Shown here: positions 35,200 through 43,623 of the stretch, piece after piece | Numbering within the stretch: the first letter of the stretch is position 1 | How the letters are laid out: the number at the start of each line of letters is the position of its first letter | Source: Streptomyces radicis | Lineage (GTDB): Bacteria; Actinomycetota; Actinomycetes; Streptomycetales; Streptomycetaceae | Assembly: GCF_003626575.1 (NCBI RefSeq) | Contig: NZ_RBDY01000034.1 | Location: 1 to 64,000, forward strand | Length of the DNA stretch: 64,000 nucleotides | Direction of reading: 5' to 3' | Notes under the pieces: generated by a model | Database searches by the model: none | Told to the model about the DNA's origin: nothing | The model's input: the letters and a program-made list of their open reading frames with translations, nothing else | Made by a program: the position numbers and the translations under genes

Positions 35200-36597
35200 T
35201 CACGCGGCCCTGGTGGCCGTCGGGGCCGCGGTGATGCCCCGGGTCGAGGCGATCACCGTGCGGAGCTTCCTGGCGAGGGCCTCGTAGAACAGGCTCAGCG
35301 GGAACTCGTCGGGCAGCACGTCGTCCACCAGCTTGCGGGGCGGCAGCGTGAGGTCGAGCGCCTCCGGTCCCTTGGCCCAGCGGGACCCCGGGTGCGGGGA
35401 GAGGTGGGCGGAGACCAGCTCGTACGCCTTGAGCCAGTGGACGATCTTGGGCCGGTCGATGCCCCTGCGGTAGAGGGTCTCGATCTCCTCGCGCAGCGCC
35501 ACGGTGGTGGCGCGGGCCCGGTCCCAGTCGATCGTCAGGTGGTTGTCGCGCCAGCGCAGGGCGTCGTTCTGGTGGAGGTAGGCGAACAGGAGCTGGCCGC
35601 CGAGCCCGTCGTAGTTGCGGTTGCGCTCGCCGGTGACGGGGAAGCGGAAGAGGCGGTCGAGCAGGATGGCGTACTGGACGTCGCGGCCCTGGGCGTAGCC
35701 GTCGGCGGCCAGCCGCCCCGCCTCGTCGAAGGCGGTGAGGTCGCAGCGCAGCTCCTCGAGGCCGTACATCCAGAACGGCTGGCGCTGCTTGATCATGAAC
35801 GGGTCGAACGGCAGGTCGCCGTGGCTGTGGGTCCGGTCGTGGATCATGTCCCACAGCACGAACGTCTCCTGGCAGCGCCCCTGGTCGGTGAGCAGCCCGG
35901 CGGCCTCGTCGGGCAGCTCCAGGCTCGTGACGTCGCAGGCCGCGCTGATGACGCGGCGGAAGCGGGCGGCCTCGCGGTCGCAGAAGATGGCGCCCCAGGA
36001 GAAGCGCTCGGGGGCCTTGCGCACGGCGATGGTCTCGGGGAACAGCACGGCGGAGTTGGTGTCGTAGCCGCCGGTGAAGTCCTCGAACGTGATGCCGAGG
36101 AACAGGGGGTTGTCGTAGCGGGCGCGCTCCAGCTCGGCCAGCCAGTCGGGCCACACCACGCGGAAGACGACGGCCTCCAGGTTGCGGTCGGGGTTGCCGT
36201 TCTGCGTGTACATGGGGAAGACGACGAGGTGCTGGCGGCCGTCGGCACGGGTGGCGGTGGGCCGGAAGGCCAGCAGGGAGTCGAGGAAGTCGGGGACGCC
36301 GAAGCCGTCGTCGGCCCAGCGGCGCAGGTCGGCGACCACGGCGCGGTGGTATTCGGCGTCGTGCGGCAGCAGGGGCGCCAGCTCGTCGACGGCGGCGACG
36401 GCGCGGTCGACCGCCAGGGCGAGGTCGGCCCGGTCGGGCGCGCCCTCGGCGGCGAAGTCGACGGAGCCGTCCTTCGACTGGTCCTGGCGGATGGTCTCCA
36501 CGGCCTCCTTGAGGGCCCCCCAGGCGGGATGCGCGACGACGGGGGTGGCCGCCGAACCGCCGCCGTTCGAGCTGATCGACGCCATAGTTTCCGTCAT
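35200..36597 (-). CDS. DUF6421 family protein
   Basis: 465 residues. Conserved long protein of Streptomyces without known fold. Notable patches: FVLWDMIHDRTHSHGDLPFD near 240, rich in His and Asp as in metal sites, and WGAIFCDREAARFRR near 195 with FPMYTQNGNPDRNLEAVVFR near 125. No signal or membrane segment. AAGGAGG ends just before the ATG at 36595-36597, fixing the start. It shares direction and close spacing with the SDR and threonine aldolase genes, so the three form an operon. Confidence 0.75.
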   Translation of the reverse strand: MTETMASISSNGGGSAATPVVAHPAWGALKEAVETIRQDQSKDGSVDFAAEGAPDRADLALAVDRAVAAVDELAPLLPHDAEYHRAVVADLRRWADDGFGVPDFLDSLLAFRPTATRADGRQHLVVFPMYTQNGNPDRNLEAVVFRVVWPDWLAELERARYDNPLFLGITFEDFTGGYDTNSAVLFPETIAVRKAPERFSWGAIFCDREAARFRRVISAACDVTSLELPDEAAGLLTDQGRCQETFVLWDMIHDRTHSHGDLPFDPFMIKQRQPFWMYGLEELRCDLTAFDEAGRLAADGYAQGRDVQYAILLDRLFRFPVTGERNRNYDGLGGQLLFAYLHQNDALRWRDNHLTIDWDRARATTVALREEIETLYRRGIDRPKIVHWLKAYELVSAHLSPHPGSRWAKGPEALDLTLPPRKLVDDVLPDEFPLSLFYEALARKLRTVIASTRGITAAPTATRAA

Positions 36598-36774
36598 GAC
36601 CCCTCCTTCACAGCAGATATTCGCGTGGAATCACGGTATCTGGAGAAGATCCTTCGATCAACCGCGCAAGCGGCCGTCGGCTGTCCGGGGGGCGGCGGAT
36701 CCGGCGGGAGAGCGTTCGCGTCCCGGTGGACGGCGTTCAACGGGCGTCCACCGGCGGCGCCTAGGGTGATCCGC

Positions 36775-37458
36775 ATGGCGCTGCTGACTGTCGGACACCG
36801 CGGGCTGATGGCCGTCGAGCCGGAGAACACCCTGCGGTCCTTCCGCCGGGCCGACCGGGCCGGGCTCGACGTCATCGAGCTCGACGTGCACCTGAGCAAG
36901 GACGGCGAGCTGGTGGTGATGCACGACGCCGAGGTGGACAGGACCACCGACGGCTCGGGCCCGATCGCCGAGCTGACCCTCGCCGAGCTGCGGGATCTCG
37001 ACGCGGGCCTGGGCGAGCGGATCCCGCTGTTCACGGAGGTGGTGGACGCGGTGGGCGCCCCGCTCCAGGCCGAGATCAAGGATCCGGCGGCGGCGCGCGT
37101 GCTGGCGGGCCTGATCGAGGAGCGCGGCCTGGGGCGCCGGGTGACGGTGATCTCGTTCCACGACGAGGCGCTGGCCGAGACCCGGCGGCTGCTGCCCGAG
37201 GTGGCGATGGCGCTGGTGACCGGCGCGTCCACGGGCAGCGCGCCGGAGCGCGCGCGGGCGCTGGGCGCGGGGATGATCTCCTGCGAGCTCCGGGCGCTCG
37301 ACGCCGCGGTGGTGGAACGGGCGCACGCCGCGGGGCTCGCGGTCATCAGCTGGACGGTGAACACCGACGCCGACCTGGCGCGGGTCAGGGAGCTGGGGCT
37401 CGACGGGGTGGTGACCGACAGCCCGGAGATCGTGCGCGCCGCCGGGGCCGCGGCGTGA
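36775..37458 (+). CDS. Glycerophosphodiester phosphodiesterase
   Basis: 227 residues. GDPD TIM barrel: GHRGLMAVEPENTLRSF at 7-23 with catalytic H8 and R9, VIELDVHLSKDGELVVMHD at 33-51 holding the metal ligands E35, D37 and the second catalytic H50, and a C-terminal SWTVNTDADL strand. It hydrolyses deacylated phospholipids to glycerol 3-phosphate and an alcohol. No signal peptide, so it acts in the cytoplasm. It lies divergent from the DUF6421 operon. Confidence 0.9.
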   Translation: MALLTVGHRGLMAVEPENTLRSFRRADRAGLDVIELDVHLSKDGELVVMHDAEVDRTTDGSGPIAELTLAELRDLDAGLGERIPLFTEVVDAVGAPLQAEIKDPAAARVLAGLIEERGLGRRVTVISFHDEALAETRRLLPEVAMALVTGASTGSAPERARALGAGMISCELRALDAAVVERAHAAGLAVISWTVNTDADLARVRELGLDGVVTDSPEIVRAAGAAA

Positions 37459-37470
37459 GCGCGTGGGGCG

Positions 37471-38067
37471 TCAGGTCAGCGGCTTGACCAGCTCGGCGAA
37501 CTCCAGGTCCGCGCGGCGCGGGACGCCGAAGCGCTCGTCGCCGTAGGGGAAGGGGCTCACCCGCCCGGTGCGGGCATAGCCGCGGCGCTCGTACCACGCG
37601 ATCAGCGCGTCCCGGACGGAGATCACCTCCAGGACCATGCGCCGGGCGCCCCACTCATCGGCGGCCCGGCGTTCGGCCTCGGCGAGCACCAGGCGGCCGA
37701 GGCCCGAGCCCTGGAGGCCGGGGCGGACGGCGAACATCCCGAAGTGGGCGGCGGGCCCGGCGACTTCGGGCCCCGAGGCCGCCGACCCGGCCATCGGCTC
37801 GTCACTCGGCTGGTCGTGGGCGCGGGAGACCAGGCAGCAGGCGACCAGCTCGCCGCCGCTCTCGGCGAGCAGCAGCAGGGTGGTGGGGTCGAGCACGGCG
37901 GGGGCCACCTCGTCCGCGCCGGTGCGCCTGCCGTCCAGGATGTCCGCCTCGGTCGTCCAGCCGACGCGGCTGGCGTCGCCGCGGTACGCCGACTCGACCA
38001 GCGCCACCACGTCCGGCACATCGGCCTCGGTCGCGGCGCGGAAGCTGAGCCCGGTTGTCGCCGTCAC
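37471..38067 (-). CDS. GNAT family N-acetyltransferase
   Basis: 198 residues. Acetyl-CoA binding motif A MFAVRPGLQGSGLGRLVLAEAERRA near 108-132 with the R/Q-x-x-G-x-G core, then EVISVRDALIAWYERRGYARTGR near 145. The acceptor is unknown. A low-complexity insert at about 88-105 (SDEPMAGSAASGPEVAGPAA) is unusual. It runs convergently into the GDPD gene with only 12 bp between stops. Confidence 0.85.
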   Translation of the reverse strand: MTATTGLSFRAATEADVPDVVALVESAYRGDASRVGWTTEADILDGRRTGADEVAPAVLDPTTLLLLAESGGELVACCLVSRAHDQPSDEPMAGSAASGPEVAGPAAHFGMFAVRPGLQGSGLGRLVLAEAERRAADEWGARRMVLEVISVRDALIAWYERRGYARTGRVSPFPYGDERFGVPRRADLEFAELVKPLT

Positions 38068-38159
38068 GCGGGCATCGTAACGGGTGCGCTCCCCCGCGCC
38101 CCCGTGCGCTCCCGTATCGCGACCCCGGCGCGGGCATCACTTCCGCGGGGAGGTGAGCG

Positions 38160-38720
38160 ATGCACACCCCTGGGCTGGTCGGCTGGTTGCTGGCCGCGCT
38201 GTGCGGCCTCACCGGTGGGTACTGTCTGGTGCGCGCCCGCGTGGGGCCGCCGCTGGCGCGGCAGGCTGCCTGCGTCGAGGCGGTGATGGGCATCGGGATG
38301 GCGGCGATGGCCGTGCCGGGGGCGCCGGAGCGACCGCCCGCGGCGTTCGCGGTGCTGTTCGGGGCGACCGCGCTGTGGGCCGCCGCGCTGCTCGTCGCGG
38401 GGGTGGCGCACCAGGCGCACCACGTCGTGGAGGGGCTGGCGATGGTGTACATGGCGGTGGCGATGGCCACGGCCGGGTCCGCGTCGGGGCACGCGGGGCA
38501 TGGGCCGGGGGGCGTGCCGTTGCTGACGGGGGCGCTGCTGGCGTACTTCGCGCTCTACGCGCTGGCGAGCGCGCCCCGGCTGCTCCCCGCGGTCGGCGGT
38601 CGGGCCCATGGCGCGGGCGGTCATGCGGCCGCCGGGCGCGGGGGCGCGTTCCCCGAGGTCGCCGCGGGGTGCAGGATGACGCTCGCGGTGGCGATGTTCG
38701 CGATGCTGCTCACGGTGTGA
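38160..38720 (+). CDS. DUF5134 polytopic membrane protein
   Basis: 186 residues with about five hydrophobic segments and a histidine-rich middle (VAHQAHHVVEGLAMVYMAVA near 82-101, GHAGHGPGG near 112, GRAHGAGGHAA near 146). Met and His in spans hint at metal handling, and DUF5134 proteins in Streptomyces usually stand beside an M56 peptidase, as here. GGGGAGG lies just before the ATG. Function unknown. Confidence 0.75.
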   Translation: MHTPGLVGWLLAALCGLTGGYCLVRARVGPPLARQAACVEAVMGIGMAAMAVPGAPERPPAAFAVLFGATALWAAALLVAGVAHQAHHVVEGLAMVYMAVAMATAGSASGHAGHGPGGVPLLTGALLAYFALYALASAPRLLPAVGGRAHGAGGHAAAGRGGAFPEVAAGCRMTLAVAMFAMLLTV

Positions 38721-38784
38721 GGCGTCCGTCACGTGACGGGACCGCCCGTTCCCGGTCGCCGGGGGCGGGATCTAAGGTGGCGTC

Positions 38785-39726
38785 ATGGTGATCGCCATCA
38801 CGTTGCTGGTGCTCGGCGCGCTCACCGCGGCGACGGCGCCGCGGCTGCTGGCGCGCGTCTCCTGGCCCGATCGCGAGCCGGTGCTCGCGCTGTGGGTGTG
38901 GCAGTGCGTCGTCGCGGCGGTGCTGCTGTGCTGCGTCCTGGCGATGGCGCTGTCGGGCGCCGCGGCGTGGCAGGGCGTGCGCGGCCAGGTGTTCGCGCCG
39001 GCGCCGAGCCAGGTGGTCGACGCCTACGCCCTGCACCCCGAGGGGCAGAGCTGGGCCGCCGCCGTCGCGGTGCTGCTGGCCTGCGGCGGCGCGTGGACGG
39101 CCGTGATGCTGACCCGCGAGGTGCGCGCGGCGCGGGCCGCGCGCCGCAGGCGCCATGCCGAGCTGCTGGCGCGCGCCCCCCGGCTGCCGTGGGAGGCGGC
39201 CGACGCGGGCGACCGGCTCGTGGTGCTCGAGGACGAACGCCCCGACGCCTGGCTGCTGCCGGGGCCCACCGGCCGCCTGGTCATCACGACGGGCGCGCTC
39301 CGTCGGCTCAACCGCAGGCAGCTGGACGCGGTGCTCGCCCACGAGCGGGGCCACGCGCGGGCGAGGCACCACTGGCTGCTGCACTGCTCGGGCGCGCTGG
39401 CCAGCGGGTTCCCCCTGGTCCCTGTCTTCGACGCGTTCCGGCAGCAGGTGCACCGGCTGGTGGAGCTGGCCGCCGACGACGTCGCCTCCCGCCGCTTCGG
39501 GCGGCTGACCACGGCGCTCGCGCTGGTCGGGCTGAACGAGGACCGCGGCGTCTTCGCGCACGAGGGCCACCACGCGCAGGTCCCGCAGCGGGTGCACCGC
39601 CTGCTGACCCCCGGCGAGCGGCTGACGGCCGCGCGTCGGCTGCGGCTGACGGCGCTGGCGACGCTGGTGCCCGCGGTGCCGCTGCTCGTCGCGTTCGCCC
39701 CCGGGCTGCGGGCCCTGGGCGGCTGA
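38785..39726 (+). CDS. M56 family membrane metallopeptidase
   Basis: 313 residues. Membrane spans at about 3-20, 33-60 and 85-110. The protease site HERGHARARHHWLLH (HExxH form HERGH) is near 191-205, with a downstream acidic ligand in VELAADDVASRR. A further membrane span follows at the C-terminus. This is the BlaR1/HtpX-like group lacking a penicillin sensor. In related genomes a BlaI-type repressor often stands next to it; none is present here. The substrate could be that repressor or another membrane protein. Confidence 0.8.
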   Translation: MVIAITLLVLGALTAATAPRLLARVSWPDREPVLALWVWQCVVAAVLLCCVLAMALSGAAAWQGVRGQVFAPAPSQVVDAYALHPEGQSWAAAVAVLLACGGAWTAVMLTREVRAARAARRRRHAELLARAPRLPWEAADAGDRLVVLEDERPDAWLLPGPTGRLVITTGALRRLNRRQLDAVLAHERGHARARHHWLLHCSGALASGFPLVPVFDAFRQQVHRLVELAADDVASRRFGRLTTALALVGLNEDRGVFAHEGHHAQVPQRVHRLLTPGERLTAARRLRLTALATLVPAVPLLVAFAPGLRALGG

Positions 39727-39770
39727 CGCCCCGCTGGCACCGGGAGCGGCGGTCGGGGGAGGATCGGGTC

Positions 39771-40466
39771 ATGCCCGTCGAAGCCGTCCTCTTCGATTTC
39801 TCAGGAACCCTCATGCGCGTCGAGCCCGCGGTCTCCTGGGTGCGGGCCGCGCTGCGCATGACCGGCAGATCGCTCGACGACGCGGACGTCGCGCGGTACG
39901 CCGCCGAGCTGGAGTCGGTCGGCGCGCTGCCCGGCGGGGAGTCGCCCCGTTCGATCCCGCCGGGGCTCCAGGACCTGTGGGACGAGCGCGATCGGGACGT
40001 CACCCGCCATCGCGACCTGTACGTGGCGCTTTCCCGCCAGGTGCCGCTGCCCTATCCGGAGCTCTACGACGCGCTGTACGAGCGCCACTGGGACCCGGTC
40101 GCCTGGCACCCCTACCCGGACACCGAGCTGGTGCTGCGCGAGCTGGCGCGGCGGAACGTGGGGGTGGCGGTGGTGAGCAACATCGGCTGGGACGTGCGCC
40201 CGGTCTTCCGCGCGCACGGCCTGGGCGACCTGATCGCCACGTACGCGCTGTCGTTCGAGCACGGGATCCAGAAGCCGGACGCGCGGCTGTTCCGGGTGGC
40301 GTGCGACGCGTTGGGGGTGGCGCCCGAGCACGCCCTGATGGTCGGGGACGACGCGGTCGCGGACGCCGGGGCCGCGGCCATCGGCTGCGCGGTGCACCTG
40401 GTGCGGCACCGCCCCGTGGACCAGCGCCCCGACGGGCTGCTGCCGGTGCTGCGACTGGTCGGCTGA
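39771..40466 (+). CDS. HAD-superfamily hydrolase
   Basis: 231 residues. Motif I LFDFSGTLMR (nucleophile D8; the second Asp of the common DxD is replaced by Ser, as in dehalogenase-like members), motif II VVSNIGWDV, motif III lysine in HGIQKPDARLF, and motif IV VGDDAVADAGAA. An alpha-helical cap lies between motifs I and II. Cytoplasmic phosphatase or related activity. It is followed by a terminator hairpin. Confidence 0.85.
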   Translation: MPVEAVLFDFSGTLMRVEPAVSWVRAALRMTGRSLDDADVARYAAELESVGALPGGESPRSIPPGLQDLWDERDRDVTRHRDLYVALSRQVPLPYPELYDALYERHWDPVAWHPYPDTELVLRELARRNVGVAVVSNIGWDVRPVFRAHGLGDLIATYALSFEHGIQKPDARLFRVACDALGVAPEHALMVGDDAVADAGAAAIGCAVHLVRHRPVDQRPDGLLPVLRLVG

Positions 40467-40502
40467 AGCACCGGGAGCCCTCGGGGAGCGGCGTCCGGGG
40501 CA

Positions 40503-40552
40503 CCGGTGGACGGTATCGGGCGGTCCCCCGCGCCGCCCGATACCGCCACCGG
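40503..40552. terminator. Terminator hairpin after the HAD gene
   Basis: Arms CCGGTGG-A-CGGTATCGGGCGG and CCGCCCGATACCG-CCACCGG pair over 20 bp with a single bulged A at 40510 and a nine-base loop. It lies 37 bases after the HAD stop and before the TetR promoter. Confidence 0.75.
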
Positions 40553-40605
40553 CCGTGGACAGGGCTGCGCCGACCGGGGCAGCTGTCCGGGTTGGTGCTG
40601 AGTAT

Positions 40606-40626
40606 ATTGACTGTGAGCCAGTCAAT
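40606..40626. promoter_or_regulatory. TetR operator: perfect 7-bp dyad
   Basis: ATTGACT and AGTCAAT flank a seven-base spacer GTGAGCC. The dyad ends 12 bases before the TetR start and overlaps the likely promoter. Its position is that expected for autorepression. Confidence 0.7.
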
Positions 40627-40638
40627 GGGAGTCCAAGC

Positions 40639-41325
40639 ATGTCCCCTCGAAGCGCTTCGGTCAATGAAGAAATGCGCCGACGCTCTCGCCGACGGCTCCT
40701 CGAGGCCACGATCGAGCTGGTGTCCGAACGCGGATTCGAGGCCACGACGTTGGGGGACATCGCCGACCGAGCGGGCTCGGCACGCGGGCTGATCTCGTAC
40801 TACTTCCCCGGCAAGCGCCAGCTCCTCCAGTCCGCGGTGCACCGCCTGATGCACCTCACGCTCGACGAGGCGCTCGAACGGGAGCCGCCGCCGACCGGGC
40901 CCGACGCGGGCGACGAGTACATGGCGCGCGCGATCGACGCGATCATGGGGCTGGCCAGGGACCGCCCGGTGCTGATGCGCGCGCACATGGCGGGCCTGCT
41001 CCAGCAGGAGGGGTTCATCCAGTGCGTGGAGCAGCAGCGGCTCGCGGCGCTGCTGCGGGAGACCGTCGTGCGCTACGGCTCGGCCGATCCGGACGCGGAC
41101 TACCGGCTGCTGCGGGCGCTGCTGATGGGCGTGGTGGTGGCGCAGCTGCTGCCCGGGGCGCCGATGCCGCTGGCCCGGCTGCGGGCCGAGCTCTTCGACC
41201 GTTACGGCCTCGCGTGGCGCCTGGGTGTCCCGCCGGGCGACGAACCGCCCGGCGGGACACCCAGGACGGGCGTCACCGCCCCTGGCACCGGCTCCCCGGT
41301 GACCGGTCAGCGACGGGAGAAGTAG
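40639..41325 (+). CDS. TetR-family transcriptional regulator
   Basis: 228 residues. The N-terminal helix-turn-helix reads LLEATIELVSERGFEATTLG and IADRAGSARGLISYYFPGK at about 20-58, a good TetR match. A helical ligand domain follows. The last about 30 residues (PPGDEPPGGTPRTGVTAPGT) are low-complexity and coincide with a 46-bp perfect hairpin, so the natural protein end may be earlier in evolution. The start at 40639 is chosen because it places the operator dyad just upstream. It converges on the LVIVD gene with a 19-bp coding overlap. Confidence 0.85.
   Translation: MSPRSASVNEEMRRRSRRRLLEATIELVSERGFEATTLGDIADRAGSARGLISYYFPGKRQLLQSAVHRLMHLTLDEALEREPPPTGPDAGDEYMARAIDAIMGLARDRPVLMRAHMAGLLQQEGFIQCVEQQRLAALLRETVVRYGSADPDADYRLLRALLMGVVVAQLLPGAPMPLARLRAELFDRYGLAWRLGVPPGDEPPGGTPRTGVTAPGTGSPVTGQRREK
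41220..41265. terminator. 46-bp perfect hairpin inside the end of the TetR gene
   Basis: Arms of 20 bp, CCTGGGTGTCCCGCCGGGCG and its exact complement, around a six-base loop ACGAAC. It lies 42 bases downstream of the LVIVD stop (minus strand) and 60 bases before the TetR stop. It is very likely the terminator of the LVIVD gene, built into the TetR coding sequence. Confidence 0.75.
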
Positions 41326-42794
41326 TCGGGCTGGGTCTGGACGTTGAGCTCGTCCAGCCTGACCCGGTCCGCGCCGTCGGTCCTGCGGTCGTCGATGCGC
41401 AGGACGTCGAGGCCCTTCTGGTCGTTGGAGTAGACGTAGCCGTTGTAGTAGTAGGCGGACCAGGAGCCGCCGAAGGAGAGGACGTCCTCGGTGATCGGGC
41501 CGCGCTCGAAGTAGCCGATCTCGCGTGGGTTGCCGGAGTCGGTGAAGTCCCACAGCGAGACGCCGCCCTGGTACCACGACTGCACCATGATGTCGCGGCC
41601 GCGGACGGGGACCAGGGAGCCGTTGTGCGCGACGCAGTTCTCGGTGTCGGCCTGGTGGCGGGGGATCTTGAAGTAGCTCTGGAAGTCGAGGCGGAGGTCG
41701 TCGCCGCGGCCCCGCACGTGGTAGATGCCGTTGGCGCCCAGCTCGGGGCCGATCTCCTCGTTGCACATGGCGCCGCCACCGCCGCCGAGCTCGTCCGTGA
41801 AGACGATCTTGCGGCCGTCCTGGCTGAACGTCGCCGAGTGCCAGAACGCGAAGTGCTCCTCGTCCCTGACGGTGTCGATGACCCGTGGCGAGTCCGCCTC
41901 GGAGATGTCGAACAGCACGCCGTCGCCCATGCAGGCGCCGGCGGCCAGGTCGAGGTCGGGATAGGCGGTGATGTCGTGGCAGCCGCTGGTGGCCGAGCTG
42001 TTCTCGTCACCGGGGAAGCCGCCGTCGGGGAAGACGACCTCGAAGCTGGAGAGCCTGGCGCGCTCGGGGTGGTCCCTCGGCACCTTCACGATGGAGATCC
42101 CGTCGTGCGGCGGCTGGCAGTCGGGGAACGTCGGGCTGGGTGAGTAGGAGGAGACGTAGACGTAGACGTTCCGCCGCTCGGGCACCAGGGTGTGGGTGTG
42201 CGAGCCGCAGGGCGTCTCGACCGCGGCCACGTACTCGGGGCTGCGCGGGTCGCTGATGTCGAAGACACGCACGCCCTCCCACGCCTCCTCCTCCGTGGCG
42301 GGCAGGCCCGTGCTCGAGCACGAGTCGTCGCTGCGGGAGGAGTCGACGGAGAGGAAGAGCAGGTCGTCGGAGACGGATATGTCGCCTTGGCCGCCGGGGC
42401 AGAGCACCCGGGCGACGATCCGGGGGTCGCTCGGACGCCTGATGTCGTAGACGACGAAGCCGTCGTAGTTGCCCGCGAAGGCGTAACGGCCCTGGAAGGC
42501 GAGGTCGGAGTTCGTCCCGGCCAGGCCCTCCGCACGGGGGACGTCCGCCACGGGCGTCAGGTTGTCGCTGTGGACGATCTCGTCGATCCCGGGTATCTCG
42601 CCGCTCTCGATGGCGGCCTCGGTCTGCGCGCGCCGACTGTCGGAGAGCTGCTCCTGGACCGTGGGGGCTTCGTCCCCCGGGCCCGGGACCGCCGCCGCGG
42701 GACCGGTCATGCCGACCGCGGCCAGCAGTCCGGCCACCACGAAGGTCACGCCCAGTCGTCTGCGCCGAAAGGGCGTTCTGTGCAACGATGTCAC
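41307..42794 (-). CDS. Secreted LVIVD repeat protein
   Basis: 495 residues. Signal peptide with RRRR followed by LGVTFVVAGLLAAVGMTGPA. The mature part is a repeat propeller with motifs such as FAGNYDGFVVYDIRRPSDPR, GVRVFDISDPRSPEYVAAVE and GVSLWDFTDSGNPREIGYF (LVIVD, PF08309). CHDITAYPDLD and several His and Cys residues suggest metal or disulfide. GTG at 42792-42794 has GGGAGG upstream; an ATG nine codons earlier is the alternative. Function unknown, extracellular. Divergent from the DUF305 gene. Confidence 0.8.
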   Translation of the reverse strand: MTSLHRTPFRRRRLGVTFVVAGLLAAVGMTGPAAAVPGPGDEAPTVQEQLSDSRRAQTEAAIESGEIPGIDEIVHSDNLTPVADVPRAEGLAGTNSDLAFQGRYAFAGNYDGFVVYDIRRPSDPRIVARVLCPGGQGDISVSDDLLFLSVDSSRSDDSCSSTGLPATEEEAWEGVRVFDISDPRSPEYVAAVETPCGSHTHTLVPERRNVYVYVSSYSPSPTFPDCQPPHDGISIVKVPRDHPERARLSSFEVVFPDGGFPGDENSSATSGCHDITAYPDLDLAAGACMGDGVLFDISEADSPRVIDTVRDEEHFAFWHSATFSQDGRKIVFTDELGGGGGAMCNEEIGPELGANGIYHVRGRGDDLRLDFQSYFKIPRHQADTENCVAHNGSLVPVRGRDIMVQSWYQGGVSLWDFTDSGNPREIGYFERGPITEDVLSFGGSWSAYYYNGYVYSNDQKGLDVLRIDDRRTDGADRVRLDELNVQTQPDYFSRR

Positions 42795-42926
42795 CGCGTC
42801 CTCCCTCGTACTCGTGTGCATCCGTGCGGAGTTGGTTGCTCCGAGGATCGCCCCAGTATTGTCACAGTCATGTGCATAACAAAATAGATGGTGTGCCCTG
42901 ACTCACCCCGTACCCGAGGAGGAGCG
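42795..42926. promoter_or_regulatory. Divergent promoter region, LVIVD / DUF305
   Basis: The A/T-rich centre is at 42857-42890. On the + strand TTGTCA (42859-42864) is a candidate -35 with ATAGAT or AAATAG as -10. On the minus strand TTGTTA and CAATAC give a similar pair. TTGT...ACAA around CACAGTCATGTGCATA is a loose dyad that could bind one regulator for both genes. Confidence 0.35.
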
Positions 42927-43601
42927 TTGACCGACCGCCATCGACCCCTGACCGGCGCTTCTTCCGCCGTTGTCGCGGCTCTGTCCTTCGCCCTGCTCGC
43001 CGGGTGCTCGGGCGGTGGCTCGTCGTCATCGGACGACGAGGGGGCAGGCGGCGAGGGGCCCGCGGTGATCGCTCCCGAGGGTCCCGGCGAGGACGCGAGG
43101 ACGCTGTCGCCCGAGGAGGCCAGGGAGGCCGGTGGCGAGGGCGTCGAGCCGACCGCGTCCGACTTCGCGTTCATGCGGATGATGATCGATCACCACGAGC
43201 AGGCGCTCGAGATGACCGACCTCGCCGACGAGCACGCGGAGGCGCGGGGCGTCGGCAGCCTGGCCGAGCGCATCGCGGGCGCGCAGGGCCCGGAGATCGA
43301 CGTGATGGAGGCATGGCTGACGCGCAACGCCGGGCACGAGGCGGATCAGGGGCACCAGGAGCACGATCCGTCGACGATGCCTGGCATGGCGACGCCGGAG
43401 CAGCTGGCGGAGCTGGGGGCGGCCACGGGCGAGGAGTTCGACGCGCTCTTCCTCGACCTGATGATCACCCACCACGAGGGCGCGGTGTCGATGGCCACGG
43501 AGGCGCTCGCCGGGGTCGGCGACGTGCTGGTGGAGCAGCTGGCCAGCGAGGTGATCACGTCGCAGACGGCGGAGATCGGGCGCATGGAGGACCTGCGGTG
43601 A
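42927..43601 (+). CDS. DUF305 lipoprotein
   Basis: 224 residues from the TTG at 42927, chosen because GAGGAGGAG lies 3-11 bases upstream; a longer frame from 42888 lacks such a site. Lipoprotein signal with lipobox LLAGC. Two DUF305 halves each carry a His-Met patch, FMRMMIDHHEQALEM near 84 and LMITHHEGAVSMA near 180. The family is linked to copper binding and ferritin-like folds. It sits outside the membrane. Divergent partner of the LVIVD gene, a pairing that recurs in related genomes. Confidence 0.85.
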   Translation: MTDRHRPLTGASSAVVAALSFALLAGCSGGGSSSSDDEGAGGEGPAVIAPEGPGEDARTLSPEEAREAGGEGVEPTASDFAFMRMMIDHHEQALEMTDLADEHAEARGVGSLAERIAGAQGPEIDVMEAWLTRNAGHEADQGHQEHDPSTMPGMATPEQLAELGAATGEEFDALFLDLMITHHEGAVSMATEALAGVGDVLVEQLASEVITSQTAEIGRMEDLR

Positions 43602-43623
43602 CGCCCCGCGCGCCATGCCCTGG

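Noticed and set aside
34702..37458. Single 918-residue + strand protein
   Set aside because: It is antisense to the SDR and DUF6421 genes; only the GDPD part from 36775 is real.
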